64,000 bases of DNA from Pontiellaceae bacterium B12219 (lineage in GTDB: Bacteria > Verrucomicrobiota > Kiritimatiellia > Kiritimatiellales > Pontiellaceae), in NCBI GenBank assembly GCA_029432795.1, contig JARNMJ010000016.1, positions 19,551 through 83,550 of the forward strand. Reading direction: 5' to 3'. Position numbers and translations under genes: made by a program. Below the pieces are notes generated by a model that saw only the letters and a program-made list of their open reading frames with translations, searched no databases and was not told where the DNA came from. Position 1 is the stretch's first letter. Every line of letters begins with the position of its first letter. Below, in pieces: positions 9,392 through 18,078 of the stretch.

Positions 9392-10768
9392 ATGAAAACG
9401 ACATTGAAAGTGATGGGATCGATTTTGGCGCTGGGTCTGGTGATATTGGGGATCTTTCATCTGGTGATGCTGTATGGCCTGACCAAAGCGATGCGCGAGG
9501 TGGTCCTTCCCCGAATTAAAGCGGAAACGGGTATTGATGCCCGCGTTGGACGCTTATCGATCAATGTTGCGGCGGGTAAGCTGTTTCTGGACGATGTTGA
9601 AATTCGGAACCCGGAAGGTTTTCTGCTGGAAAATCTGGCTTCGGTGGAGCGCATCGAAGTGGAAACAGATGTGAAATCGCTGATTTTTCAAAAACCGCTT
9701 ATTGTGAAGAATGCGGTGATTGAGCGCACATTGGTGAATGTGATCCGGAATAAAGACGGTGAAATCAACCTCAACCAACTTCAGGGGCCGAGCGCTCCTG
9801 CGCCGGGCCGTCCGGGAGAGCCGCTGCCAGAGTCCGGGAAACAGCCAACGGAACCGGTTCCAACCCCTGGAAAACCTGCGCCTTTGCCGGAAGAACCGAA
9901 ACCCTGGCCGGAAGTTTTGCTCGAACGGGTGCTTTGCGATGCGACCATTCGTTATGTTGATTTTAAACTGAACGAGCTGGATATTGCGCTGAAACTGAAT
10001 GTGAAGGCGGCGGGGCTTTCAACGCTGCGTGCTGCCGATGCCGCGTGGGGAGCGGCGGCCATTTCCGGTTCGTTGAGTGACGATCATAACAGTTATGTCA
10101 CGGACCTGAATCTGCGGTTGGCTCCGATCCGGAATCTGGAAACCTGGTCGTTCGATCTCACGGGGCGGGTGATGGAGATTGATCCACGGTCGCTGAAGTC
10201 GATGTATGAACGAATGGGCATTCGTACGGAGCCGTTCGGGTTGGAGCCGGAGTTTTATTGCCGCGATAACCGCTTCATGAATTCGCAGGTGAGCATCTCG
10301 CTCAAGAATGTTCAGTTTGAGGATAAGCTGTCGCGTAAGCTGGGCGGCATGGGGGCGATTGATTCGCTGCGGGTTACGGCTCCGATTGGAGGAACACTGA
10401 ACCGACCGGAGATTGACCTTCAGGCGGCGCTGATGAAATCGATCAGTGGAAATGCGGGTTCGCTGATTGATGCGTGGATTCGCGGGCAGGCCGCGAAACA
10501 GGCGGGCATGGAAAATCCTCCGGAGTCGATTGCCGAAGCCGCCGTTGAAGCGCTGGCCGGCGAGGTGCCGGAAATTGCCGCCAGCCCAACCGCAAAGAAG
10601 GTTTTAAAGGATTTGGCAGATGGTAAGCCATCCGCTACAAACGCGCCTGCACCCATCAGTTCAGATACCGTCATTGATCTTCTCGGGGAACAGGTGGAGG
10701 AGATCGGGGAAAATGAAGAACTTAAGAATGAACTCAAAAATCTGGGAAAATGGCTGTTCGGTGAGTAG
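9392..10768 (+). CDS. AsmA-like membrane-anchored protein
   Basis: A 458-residue protein with one N-terminal membrane helix (MKTTLKVMGSILALGLVILGIFHLVMLYG) and a beta-rich body. The segment ARVGRLSINVAAGKLFLDDVEIRNPEGF is typical of AsmA-like proteins, followed by a Pro-rich linker at about residues 135-175. AsmA-like proteins lie between inner and outer membranes and are linked to lipid traffic. The ATG at 9392 places the helix at the start; a GTG/ATG extension to 9356 adds only 12 residues. It is directly upstream of plsY and gpsA, which suits a role in envelope lipids, but the link is only by position. Confidence 0.75.
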   Translation: MKTTLKVMGSILALGLVILGIFHLVMLYGLTKAMREVVLPRIKAETGIDARVGRLSINVAAGKLFLDDVEIRNPEGFLLENLASVERIEVETDVKSLIFQKPLIVKNAVIERTLVNVIRNKDGEINLNQLQGPSAPAPGRPGEPLPESGKQPTEPVPTPGKPAPLPEEPKPWPEVLLERVLCDATIRYVDFKLNELDIALKLNVKAAGLSTLRAADAAWGAAAISGSLSDDHNSYVTDLNLRLAPIRNLETWSFDLTGRVMEIDPRSLKSMYERMGIRTEPFGLEPEFYCRDNRFMNSQVSISLKNVQFEDKLSRKLGGMGAIDSLRVTAPIGGTLNRPEIDLQAALMKSISGNAGSLIDAWIRGQAAKQAGMENPPESIAEAAVEALAGEVPEIAASPTAKKVLKDLADGKPSATNAPAPISSDTVIDLLGEQVEEIGENEELKNELKNLGKWLFGE

Positions 10769-10780
10769 CTTCTACTGCGT

Positions 10781-11389
10781 ATGACGATTTTACTTTTAAC
10801 GATAGCCGCTTATCTGTTCGGTGCTGTTCCATTCGGTTTGCTGGTTGCCCGATCCCGCGGCGTGGATATTCGGAAGCAGGGCAGTGGCAACATCGGCGCG
10901 ACCAATGTGTTCCGGGTGATTGGTAAAGGATGGGGCATTTTCACTCTGGTGCTGGATGCGCTGAAGGGATTTATTCCGGCGTTCTTTTTTCCAATGCTTG
11001 GAAATCTGGCAGACCCGATCTATGGCGTCCTCTTCGGTTTTGCCGCGATTATCGGCCACACGTTCCCCGTTTATCTGAAATTCAAAGGCGGAAAGGGCGT
11101 GGCTACGAGTGCCGGGATGCTGCTGGGTGTGGCTCCGGTTGCGATGGGCATCGGTCTGTTCTTTTTTGTAATCACGGTGGTGATTTCCCGCTATGTGTCG
11201 CTTGCTTCTATCGTTGCGGCTATTGCCGTGGCGATTACGGTCTGGTTTGAGGGCGATAAGGTAATGATTGTGAAAGTGGTGCTGACAGTGATGGCGATTT
11301 TGATTGTCTGGCTGCATCGAGCCAATATTAAACGACTGCTGAACGGTACTGAAAACCGCTTTGGTAAAAGGAAGGAAACATCCGTATGA
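10781..11389 (+). CDS. plsY: glycerol-3-phosphate acyltransferase PlsY
   Basis: A 202-residue integral membrane protein with the PlsY signature motifs: SGNIGATNVFRVIGKGWG (motif 1), the GHTFPVYLKFKGGKGVATSAG segment (motif 2) and further hydrophobic helices. PlsY transfers the acyl group from acyl-phosphate to glycerol-3-phosphate in the first step of phospholipid synthesis. The gene overlaps gpsA by four bases (ATGA); gpsA makes its substrate, so the pair is a functional operon. A copy of the window-wide palindrome (10989-11003) is embedded in its coding sequence at a non-conserved loop. Confidence 0.96.
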   Translation: MTILLLTIAAYLFGAVPFGLLVARSRGVDIRKQGSGNIGATNVFRVIGKGWGIFTLVLDALKGFIPAFFFPMLGNLADPIYGVLFGFAAIIGHTFPVYLKFKGGKGVATSAGMLLGVAPVAMGIGLFFFVITVVISRYVSLASIVAAIAVAITVWFEGDKVMIVKVVLTVMAILIVWLHRANIKRLLNGTENRFGKRKETSV

Positions 11390-12375
11390 ATGTAACAGTT
11401 ATTGGAGATGGGGGCTGGGGCAGTGCGCTGGCGACGGTATTGGATCGAAACGGGCACGATGTTACGGTTTGGGGCCCCTTCTCGGATTATATTGATGAGA
11501 TCAAGGTGTTCCGCGAAAACATCACCTATCTTCGCGGTGTAAAATTGTCGGAATCCATTCATTGGACGGCGGACCGTAAATCGGCCGTAGATGAAGCCGA
11601 CCTGATTGTGCTGGTGGTTCCCTCCCGTTTTTATCGGGAAACCGTGGAATCTCTGAAACCGTTTATTCCGGAAAATGCGCTGATTGTGAGCGCAACAAAG
11701 GGCCTGGATGAAAAAACGCATGAGCGTATGAGCGAGGTGGCCGAGTCGATTCTCGGCCGCGATGTGGCGGTGCTTTCCGGGCCGAGCCATGCCGAAGAAG
11801 TGGCACGCGGCGTTCCCTGTGCGGTGGCGATTGCCGCGAAAGACCATGCCGTTGCTGAGCAGATTCAGGATATTTTTGTAAACGATACCTTCCGGGTTTA
11901 CACGCTTGACGATGTGATCGGGGTGGAGCTGGGCGGTGCGCTTAAAAACGTGATTGCCGTGGCGGCCGGAATTTCCGATGGACTCGGATTCGGCGACAAT
12001 ACCAAGGCTGCACTGATGACCCGCGGGCTGGCGGAAATTACCCGTCTCGGAGTCGCGCTCGGTGCCCAGCCGGAAACCTTTATGGGACTCAGCGGTATCG
12101 GGGACCTGATGGTGACCTGCATGAGTCAGCACAGTCGCAACCGCGGCGTGGGCGAACGGCTCGGTAAAGGTGAAACGCTGGCAGATATTATGGACGGTAT
12201 GCAGATGGTGGCCGAAGGCGTCTGGAACTGCAAGGCCGCCAGGGAACTGGCTGCTGATAAAGGAATTCCGGTTCCGATTACAGATCAGGTGACCGCCGTG
12301 GTTCACGAAGGAAAAGATCCGCGCGAAGCGGTTATGGCCCTGATGGGCCGTGCTCCGAAAGCCGAACAGGAATAG
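11386..12375 (+). CDS. gpsA: NAD(P)H-dependent glycerol-3-phosphate dehydrogenase
   Basis: A 329-residue protein of the usual length. It begins MNVTVIGDGGWGSALATVLDRNGHDVTVWG, the Rossmann motif GxGxWG of GpsA, and contains the catalytic-lysine region GGALKNVIAVAAGISDGLGFGDNTKAALMTRGL and the GLSGIGDLMVTCMS segment. It reduces dihydroxyacetone phosphate to sn-glycerol-3-phosphate in the cytoplasm and supplies PlsY, encoded just upstream with an ATGA overlap. The convergent histidine-kinase gene ends 21 bp downstream. Confidence 0.97.
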   Translation: MNVTVIGDGGWGSALATVLDRNGHDVTVWGPFSDYIDEIKVFRENITYLRGVKLSESIHWTADRKSAVDEADLIVLVVPSRFYRETVESLKPFIPENALIVSATKGLDEKTHERMSEVAESILGRDVAVLSGPSHAEEVARGVPCAVAIAAKDHAVAEQIQDIFVNDTFRVYTLDDVIGVELGGALKNVIAVAAGISDGLGFGDNTKAALMTRGLAEITRLGVALGAQPETFMGLSGIGDLMVTCMSQHSRNRGVGERLGKGETLADIMDGMQMVAEGVWNCKAARELAADKGIPVPITDQVTAVVHEGKDPREAVMALMGRAPKAEQE

Positions 12376-12396
12376 GGACTGAAATCGGCGCGGATA

Positions 12397-13596
12397 TTAT
12401 TTCCGTGCCTTACTGAAGTCGTTAATGACGTCGATGAGATCCTGCCTTCCAATCGGTTTCGGCAGGTAGGCATTCATTCCGCTTTCCAGGCACTTTTGTT
12501 TGTCGCCTTTCATGGTGTGGGCCGTGAGGGCGATAATCGGTATGTTGTTTTTAGGTTCGCTCAGACTGCGGATACGTGCCGTGGCTTCGAAGCCATCCAT
12601 TACCGGCATCTGACAATCCATAAGAATAATGTCGTAGCGGTTTTCAGAAATAAACTGAATGGCTTTTTCGCCGTTTTCAACTGCATCCACCTCACAGCCG
12701 GCTTTGCGTAAAATGGATAGAATTACTTTCTGGTTCAGCCGGTTGTCTTCTGCCAGCAACACGCGGGTACCCGGGGTAATTGTGGTAACTCGATCACTGA
12801 CTGCGAGGTGAATCGCTGCCGGACGGTTGGCCTGCCGCAGGGTTAAATTCATGCGATAGATGGAGCTGTGTTCCGTTTTGCGAATGACATCAAACCGTCC
12901 CCCCATAAGTTCAATCAGTTGTTTGCTTATAAGAAGATTGTCGTCGGAGTTCCTGGATGCAGCTGATTCGCCGCCTTCCGGCAAATCCTGCAGGGAACCG
13001 GTGCTGCTCACATGAACCGAAAGAGCTGCTCCATCGCTGCTTTTATGAATGCATTCAATACTCAGTTTTATTGAGCCTCCGGCTTCGGAGGTGCCTTTTA
13101 GCGCATGTGTGATGAGGTTGTTCAGCACGCGTTCCATGATCCGTTCATCGCACATCACCGAAAGAGGCACGTTGCTCATGCATTCACATTCGAGATTAAC
13201 CCTTTTTTGCGCGGTACGGGGGCGGAACATGCGATGGAGTGTGCTGCACATTTCACGCAGATCAACGGGTTCGTCATGAATGTCCATTTGTCCCGTTTCT
13301 ATTTTTGAAATATCCATCACGTAACTGATGCTTTTAATCAGTCCGTTCATGGATTCCAGAATCGTATCGATATAGGTTTGCTGTTCCCGCGTCAGGTTGG
13401 TATCTGCAACCAATTGTGCCATGCCCACAATGCTGTTGAGTGCTGTTCGGATTTCATGACTGGTGGTGGCAAGAAGATTGCCGGTCAGGTTTCTCGGGAG
13501 AGCCGGGGCCTTGGGGGGTGCGGGGGAGGGACCCGTTGGTCTGCTTCCAGGATCGCAATATTCGATTTTATCCGTTTCGAGAATCAGTTTATTCAT
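12397..13596 (-). CDS. hybrid histidine kinase-like protein with receiver domain and degenerate ATPase
   Basis: A 399-residue soluble protein without sensor or membrane segment. A HisKA dimerisation domain carries the phospho-acceptor His47 in TSHEIRTALNS. The following HATPase region has an N-box-like stretch (LNNLITHALKGT) but no DxGxG G1 box: the corresponding place reads VHVSSTGSLQD, and the G2 box is also lost. A C-terminal receiver domain (about residues 277-395) is intact, with E283/D284, acceptor Asp327 in LMDCQMPVMDG, and K380. The protein may therefore be a phosphotransfer or decoy component that cannot bind ATP well. Start at 13596 is the first ATG; no strong ribosome site is visible. 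Confidence 0.8.
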   Translation of the reverse strand: MNKLILETDKIEYCDPGSRPTGPSPAPPKAPALPRNLTGNLLATTSHEIRTALNSIVGMAQLVADTNLTREQQTYIDTILESMNGLIKSISYVMDISKIETGQMDIHDEPVDLREMCSTLHRMFRPRTAQKRVNLECECMSNVPLSVMCDERIMERVLNNLITHALKGTSEAGGSIKLSIECIHKSSDGAALSVHVSSTGSLQDLPEGGESAASRNSDDNLLISKQLIELMGGRFDVIRKTEHSSIYRMNLTLRQANRPAAIHLAVSDRVTTITPGTRVLLAEDNRLNQKVILSILRKAGCEVDAVENGEKAIQFISENRYDIILMDCQMPVMDGFEATARIRSLSEPKNNIPIIALTAHTMKGDKQKCLESGMNAYLPKPIGRQDLIDVINDFSKARK

Positions 13597-13944
13597 TTTA
13601 CAGTCCTGGATTCAGCCGTTTCTAATGGTTTTATGGCCGTTATATAACCTTATTTAAAGCAGTTATTATGCCATTAGATGTGAGGGTTTTGTAACGTGCC
13701 GGCTTTTTTTGAGCCCGGTTTTTAAAAAAAGGCCGGATTCCTGAATGAACACAGGAATTTAATCAAGCGGATTTTGACAAGCCACAGGGGGCGCATTATG
13801 GTTCGTCCCTTTAATTGTGCAGGCCTCTGCGAGGCTGTTCACAGTTAAACGCTATTGGTTAATGGGTCGGGTGTATTCCCTCATAACGAATAACAGATAA
13901 CGATTAACCGGAACCGAAAGGTTCCCCATGAGAGGATTTTTACG
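13597..13944. other. 348-bp intergenic stretch, promoters of divergent genes
   Basis: No gene. It separates the divergently transcribed kinase and DUF1015 genes. A small inverted repeat GCCTC-tgc-GAGGC lies near 13824-13836. A GAGAGGA ribosome-binding site lies just before the DUF1015 start. I see no riboswitch. Confidence 0.5.
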
Positions 13945-15165
13945 ATGAGAGTGAAAGCATTTAAAGCATGGCGTCCCGCAGAAGGAAAGGCCGAGAGTGT
14001 GGCTTCAGTTCCGTATGATGTGGTCGATACAAAAGGAGCGGCCGCATTGGCAGCCGGGAAGCCCGACAGCTTTCTGCACGTCGTGCGCGCAGAGATTGAT
14101 CTGCCGGAAGGGACCGATCCGTACAGCGATGCCGTTTATGCTCAGGCAAAAGCCAATTTGGAACGGTTGCAGAATGAAGGCATTCTGATTCGCGAAGACG
14201 AACCGTCGATTTATCTTTATTCTCAGCAAATGGGCGATCACGTTCAATTCGGTATCGTAGCCACCTGCCACTTCGAGGATTACGAAGAGGGAAAAATCAA
14301 GATTCACGAAAAAACCCGTCGCGTGAAAGAAGAGGATCGAATTCGGTATGTCGATACGCAGAATGCGAACACGGGGCCGGTTTTTCTGGCGTACCGCGAC
14401 AGTGAAAAAATCAATGCCGTTGTGGATGCTGCAAAGGCATCCGAACCGCTCTATAAATTCACCGCAGAAGACGGCGTGATTCATACGGTTTGGAAGTTTG
14501 AAGATGCAGCTGTGCTGGAAGCGGCCTTTGGCGAAATTCCGGCGACGTATGTGGCGGACGGGCATCACCGTTCTGCTTCTGCGGCAAAAGTGGGTGCAAA
14601 ACGCCGTGCGGCCAACCCGAACCACACCGGAACGGAACCCTATAACTATTTTCTCGCGGTTATGTTCCCGGAAAGCGAGCTGAAGATTCTGGCATATAAT
14701 CGTGTCATTCTGACACTGCCGGGCACTCAGGACGAATTTTTCCAGGCACTGGAAAAAACGTTTACGATTGAAGCGAATGGCGTTTCAAAACCTCGGAAGG
14801 CCGGCGAAATCTGCATGTATATCAATGGAGCATGGAGCACGCTGACGCCGAAAGTGATGCCCGATGCGGCTGATCCGGTGGCTTCGCTGGATGTGAGCAT
14901 TCTGCAGGACAACGTGCTGGCCCCGATTCTGAATATCGCCGATCCGCGCGAGAGTAACGATATTGACTTTATCGGCGGGATTAAAGGCACGGAAGAGTTG
15001 GAAAAATGGGTGAACGACGGACGGGCTGTGATGGCCTTTTCCATGTATCCGACTTCGATGGATCAACTCTTTTCGGTGGCCGATGCCGGTATGCTGATGC
15101 CCCCGAAGAGCACCTGGTTCGAGCCGAAGCTGCGTTCTGGCTTGCTGGTGAACACGCTGGATTAA
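13945..15165 (+). CDS. DUF1015 family protein
   Basis: A 406-residue cytoplasmic protein of the DUF1015 family. It shows the family order: VPYDVVDTKGAAALAAGKPDSFLHVVRAE near the N-terminus, the IHEKTRRVKEEDR segment in the middle, and the strongly conserved YVADGHHRSASAA motif near residue 210. The biochemical function is not established; in many genomes the gene neighbours serine-biosynthesis genes, but no serA or serC is seen here. Single-gene unit with its own ribosome-binding site (GAGAGGA) and a strong terminator 30 bp downstream. Confidence is in the family, not the role. Confidence 0.9.
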   Translation: MRVKAFKAWRPAEGKAESVASVPYDVVDTKGAAALAAGKPDSFLHVVRAEIDLPEGTDPYSDAVYAQAKANLERLQNEGILIREDEPSIYLYSQQMGDHVQFGIVATCHFEDYEEGKIKIHEKTRRVKEEDRIRYVDTQNANTGPVFLAYRDSEKINAVVDAAKASEPLYKFTAEDGVIHTVWKFEDAAVLEAAFGEIPATYVADGHHRSASAAKVGAKRRAANPNHTGTEPYNYFLAVMFPESELKILAYNRVILTLPGTQDEFFQALEKTFTIEANGVSKPRKAGEICMYINGAWSTLTPKVMPDAADPVASLDVSILQDNVLAPILNIADPRESNDIDFIGGIKGTEELEKWVNDGRAVMAFSMYPTSMDQLFSVADAGMLMPPKSTWFEPKLRSGLLVNTLD

Positions 15166-15194
15166 TTCCGGCTGACAAATCGTGCAATGTAAAC

Positions 15195-15222
15195 GGGGGC
15201 CGGGCGGTCCCCCTTTTTTTTT
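15195..15222 (+). terminator. rho-independent terminator after DUF1015 gene
   Basis: A G5/C5-based stem (GGGGGCC ... GGTCCCCC, with one imperfect position) is followed directly by nine T residues. It lies 30 bp after the DUF1015 stop on the plus strand. Confidence 0.85.
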
Positions 15223-15247
15223 GCCCGGTATCTTTCGGTTAATTGTT

Positions 15248-15530
15248 GGTTCTATGTAGATTTTTGTGGTGAAGCTCGTGGTTTCAAGAGCCTCTATCCC
15301 GTACTCCGAAAATTTATTTGCAACGGATTAGCAGGAGCAACGGATCGCGGTGCGCATGTTCTCAGGTGCCAACGGATTAACATAAGCGGTATAAGTCTAT
15401 ACTGAAAAGCCTGTTACATTCATGCGCAGCTCATGAAATCAATTTTTGGACAGCAAAAAAGTAACCTTGCGAATGGGCGTTTCTTAAAAATATCATCCGT
15501 TTCCTCTTCCATGAAATGCTGCGTAGAACC
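15248..15530 (+). mobile_element. MITE-like non-autonomous element, copy 1 (283 bp)
   Basis: The element has imperfect terminal inverted repeats: GGTTCTATGTAG at the left, and GGTTCTACGCAG when the right end is read on the minus strand. It is flanked by perfect 8-bp direct repeats, TAATTGTT, at 15240-15247 and 15531-15538, which is the mark of transposition. A second, inverted copy lies at 61297-61577 and is alike along nearly its full length. No transposase or plausible ORF is inside. The internal motif CAACGGAT recurs several times. The 8-bp duplication and GG-terminal repeats would suit mobilisation by an IS1595-type transposase, but that is a guess. It sits upstream of the outer-membrane gene at 15615. 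Confidence 0.88.
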
Positions 15531-15614
15531 TAATTGTTATTCTTTTTTAAGCCGCAGATTATTTGTATCTTTATTGCTTCTGTGGCGAAAGAATGGGGGG
15601 TTGCGGTGAGGGGC

Positions 15615-16736
15615 ATGATATTTAGCAGGGGACGGTTGGCTGTATGCATTTTGAGTGCGGCATTTTTTGCGCTCACTTCCCGTGCTGCAACCTATTTGGG
15701 GCCATCCACACAAACGCAAACGCCGGATGGGAAGGTGGATTCGTATACCCCGTCGTACCCGGAAGAGGCTGAAGAGGCAACCGATAAAACGGATGCGGAG
15801 GCCGATGACCACATTCCTGCTTATTTGCGTTTTCTTGAGCCGGAGGATGTTCCGGAAAACTGGCTCCCCGCACGGTTCCGGGCCAGCGCTGAAATCGGGC
15901 TGCAGTTTTGGTATCCATCCAGCAGCAGCGGACAATATGAGGCGTCCTATGATATCGATCCGGTAACCGCCACGATTTTTGAAACCTCGGTGCGGATGAA
16001 AAGCTGGCTCTTTCTGGTGGATTATACGACCTCCTTTTCGGAGCCGGATCGCGTTCGCAATCTGCTGGCTCAGGTTTCCCGTATTGATCCGGGGAAGGGG
16101 GCTTGGTGGAGCCTTTATGCAGAAAGCGGTGCGGTGGAAGGGGAGGCCGGCACGGTGGATCAGTTCGGAACGCCGGTTGAATATCCCGTGGATACGGTCT
16201 GGCATCGAATCGGTATCGATTGGCGAACTTACGGGGGCTATGCCGTCGGGTTGGTGTATGAAGATTTAACGATGCCGAATATTCTCACCTTTAATAATGA
16301 AGAGGTTGCCTTTGCCATTTTTGATGAGGATGTGCGGTCCCGGACGCTTTCGTTGAGTCTGGGGTATGATCGTGCCCGTAAGTTGATGGATGCGTTTAAC
16401 GAGGGGGGCGCATGGGCCTGGACGCTGGAGGGGTCGCTCGGGTTTGGCTGGTTGAGTTATTCTGAAGGTGAGGCGCGAGGGATTGTTGAGCAGCAAGGGT
16501 ATGACTTTGAATCGAATAATCTGCTGTTGGCCGGAGCGCTTGATGGCCGACTGGGCTATACCTATTCAAAAGAGATCTGGGGGAATGAAATTCAGTGCTT
16601 TGCGGGCGTTCGTCTGCGCACCTCGGGGTGGGTCAACTTAAGGAGCGATGAAAGTGAATCGGATACCGTTGAACTTGATGCCGCTTTGGGGCTGATTATT
16701 CCGGGAGCCTTCGCCCGTGTTTCCTTTCAGTGGTAA
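15615..16736 (+). CDS. exported outer-membrane-like protein, family not recognised
   Basis: A 373-residue protein that starts with a signal peptide (MIFSRGRLAVCILSAAFFALTSRAA). An acidic, Pro/Thr-rich linker follows, and then alternating hydrophobic strands ending in FARVSFQW, with a C-terminal aromatic as in beta-barrel outer-membrane proteins. I do not recognise the family. The frame is open to 15534, overlapping the mobile-element end, but the ATG at 15615 follows a GAGG motif and gives a sensible signal peptide. The MITE insertion ends about 85 bp upstream, so it may have displaced or supplied the promoter. Confidence 0.7.
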   Translation: MIFSRGRLAVCILSAAFFALTSRAATYLGPSTQTQTPDGKVDSYTPSYPEEAEEATDKTDAEADDHIPAYLRFLEPEDVPENWLPARFRASAEIGLQFWYPSSSSGQYEASYDIDPVTATIFETSVRMKSWLFLVDYTTSFSEPDRVRNLLAQVSRIDPGKGAWWSLYAESGAVEGEAGTVDQFGTPVEYPVDTVWHRIGIDWRTYGGYAVGLVYEDLTMPNILTFNNEEVAFAIFDEDVRSRTLSLSLGYDRARKLMDAFNEGGAWAWTLEGSLGFGWLSYSEGEARGIVEQQGYDFESNNLLLAGALDGRLGYTYSKEIWGNEIQCFAGVRLRTSGWVNLRSDESESDTVELDAALGLIIPGAFARVSFQW

Positions 16737-16757
16737 TACCGTGCCTGTTTGCCGGTT

Positions 16758-18035
16758 TCAGAACGATTGCCCGAACATGGCGGCAACGGTCATCCCTTCC
16801 GGGGAGGCCATAAAATCGATGCGGGCCACGCCGGTGTTAAACATGCCGCGGAAGCCGATTCCGAAGTCGTATTTCATGTCGGAGTGCAGGGTTTCAAAAT
16901 TCCAGGTCGGGGCCACCCGGCCGGCTTCTCCAACCAGCACCATCTGCCACCAGCGAATATGAAGGGGCTTGAGCCAGCTGATTTTTCCGAACGGCTGCCA
17001 TTCCGGCATAATGCGATATTCAGCGGTGTAATAAATGGCGGCTTTATCGTGAAAACGGTAGGAGGGATATGCGCGCATGCGCCATAGTCCGCCCAGAGTC
17101 GGCCCGGCGAAATAGGGAGGCCTGTCGCTGAAGTCGGCCGATCCGGAATCGTAGGAGGGCGAATAGGCGGACCACCAGGACAGTGCGATGGTCTGCTGCC
17201 TGGTCCAGGATGTATCAGGCAATGGTATATAGCCATCAATCTGTCCATCAACCATATTCCATTGCCGCGTATCGGATAGCCAGTCCGGGTCATAGGTGTA
17301 CCCGGCGGTGACTTTATAGCCTCGATGCGGATTGGGAATAAAATCGGTGTTATCGTATTCCATACCTGCCCTGAAGTTCAGCGTTTCAACACCGATAACA
17401 TCGGTGTATTGCTGCTGATAATAGGGGGTGAGAACCAGGGTGGTTTTTCCGCTTTGCAAAGGGTTCCACGATTCGGCCCCGCTTGGATTTTCAACGAGAC
17501 GCCCTTCTTTCACAATGTAGGTGTGCAGGGCATTCTCGGCATAGTTTCCAAGCGGGAGGGTGTAGCGCATTTCAAGATTGACGATGGCTTCCTGTTCGTT
17601 GACTTCAATGTAGTTATTCGCACTGGAGCCGTTGGAGCCGGCCGGAGGAAGTCCCGCATAATCCGGATTTCCCTGCACATAGAGGCGCATTTGGGTGTAG
17701 CGTCCAAGCGAGGCATGCGGTCGAATATAAAAACGTTCGGTTTTGGGAACCCGGATGTTGTATCCGCCCAGCAGCGTCAGCCACGATCCGTTTTCCGTGG
17801 CGTAAGCCGTTCCGAAGTAGGTTGTTTCTGGATTGTTTTCGGAGTTGTAGCTCCCGCCGACGCCGATGCCGAAATCGAGTACGTCCGTTGAAAAGAAATA
17901 GGGAACCAGTAACTTATGTGTTCGGATTTTTCCGGCTGCATCATCCTGTCGTATGATGAATTGCGCCTCTGTTTCCAAAGGGGGGATGTTGAGCAGAAGA
18001 GCAAGTATTGATAACTCCAGGATGGATTTTTTCAT
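16758..18035 (-). CDS. Omp85/BamA-like outer-membrane barrel without POTRA domains
   Basis: A 425-residue protein with signal peptide (MKKSILELSILALLLNIPPLETEA). The body is rich in amphipathic strands, with an Omp85-like segment LGGLWRMRAYPSYRFHDKAAIYYTAEYR in the last third, and it ends in Phe (FGQSF). This matches surface-antigen D15/BamA-type barrels. It has no N-terminal POTRA repeats, unlike BamA or TamA, so it is a barrel-only member whose task is unknown. Its stop is 21 bp from the convergent gene ending at 16736. Confidence 0.7.
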   Translation of the reverse strand: MKKSILELSILALLLNIPPLETEAQFIIRQDDAAGKIRTHKLLVPYFFSTDVLDFGIGVGGSYNSENNPETTYFGTAYATENGSWLTLLGGYNIRVPKTERFYIRPHASLGRYTQMRLYVQGNPDYAGLPPAGSNGSSANNYIEVNEQEAIVNLEMRYTLPLGNYAENALHTYIVKEGRLVENPSGAESWNPLQSGKTTLVLTPYYQQQYTDVIGVETLNFRAGMEYDNTDFIPNPHRGYKVTAGYTYDPDWLSDTRQWNMVDGQIDGYIPLPDTSWTRQQTIALSWWSAYSPSYDSGSADFSDRPPYFAGPTLGGLWRMRAYPSYRFHDKAAIYYTAEYRIMPEWQPFGKISWLKPLHIRWWQMVLVGEAGRVAPTWNFETLHSDMKYDFGIGFRGMFNTGVARIDFMASPEGMTVAAMFGQSF

Positions 18036-18078
18036 ATGATGATTCTATCTTTTACTCTGTTTAACGAGCAAGGGTTTT

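Noticed and set aside
11191..12306. 371-codon minus-strand frame opposite gpsA
   Set aside because: Antisense shadow of gpsA, which is fully conserved on the plus strand.
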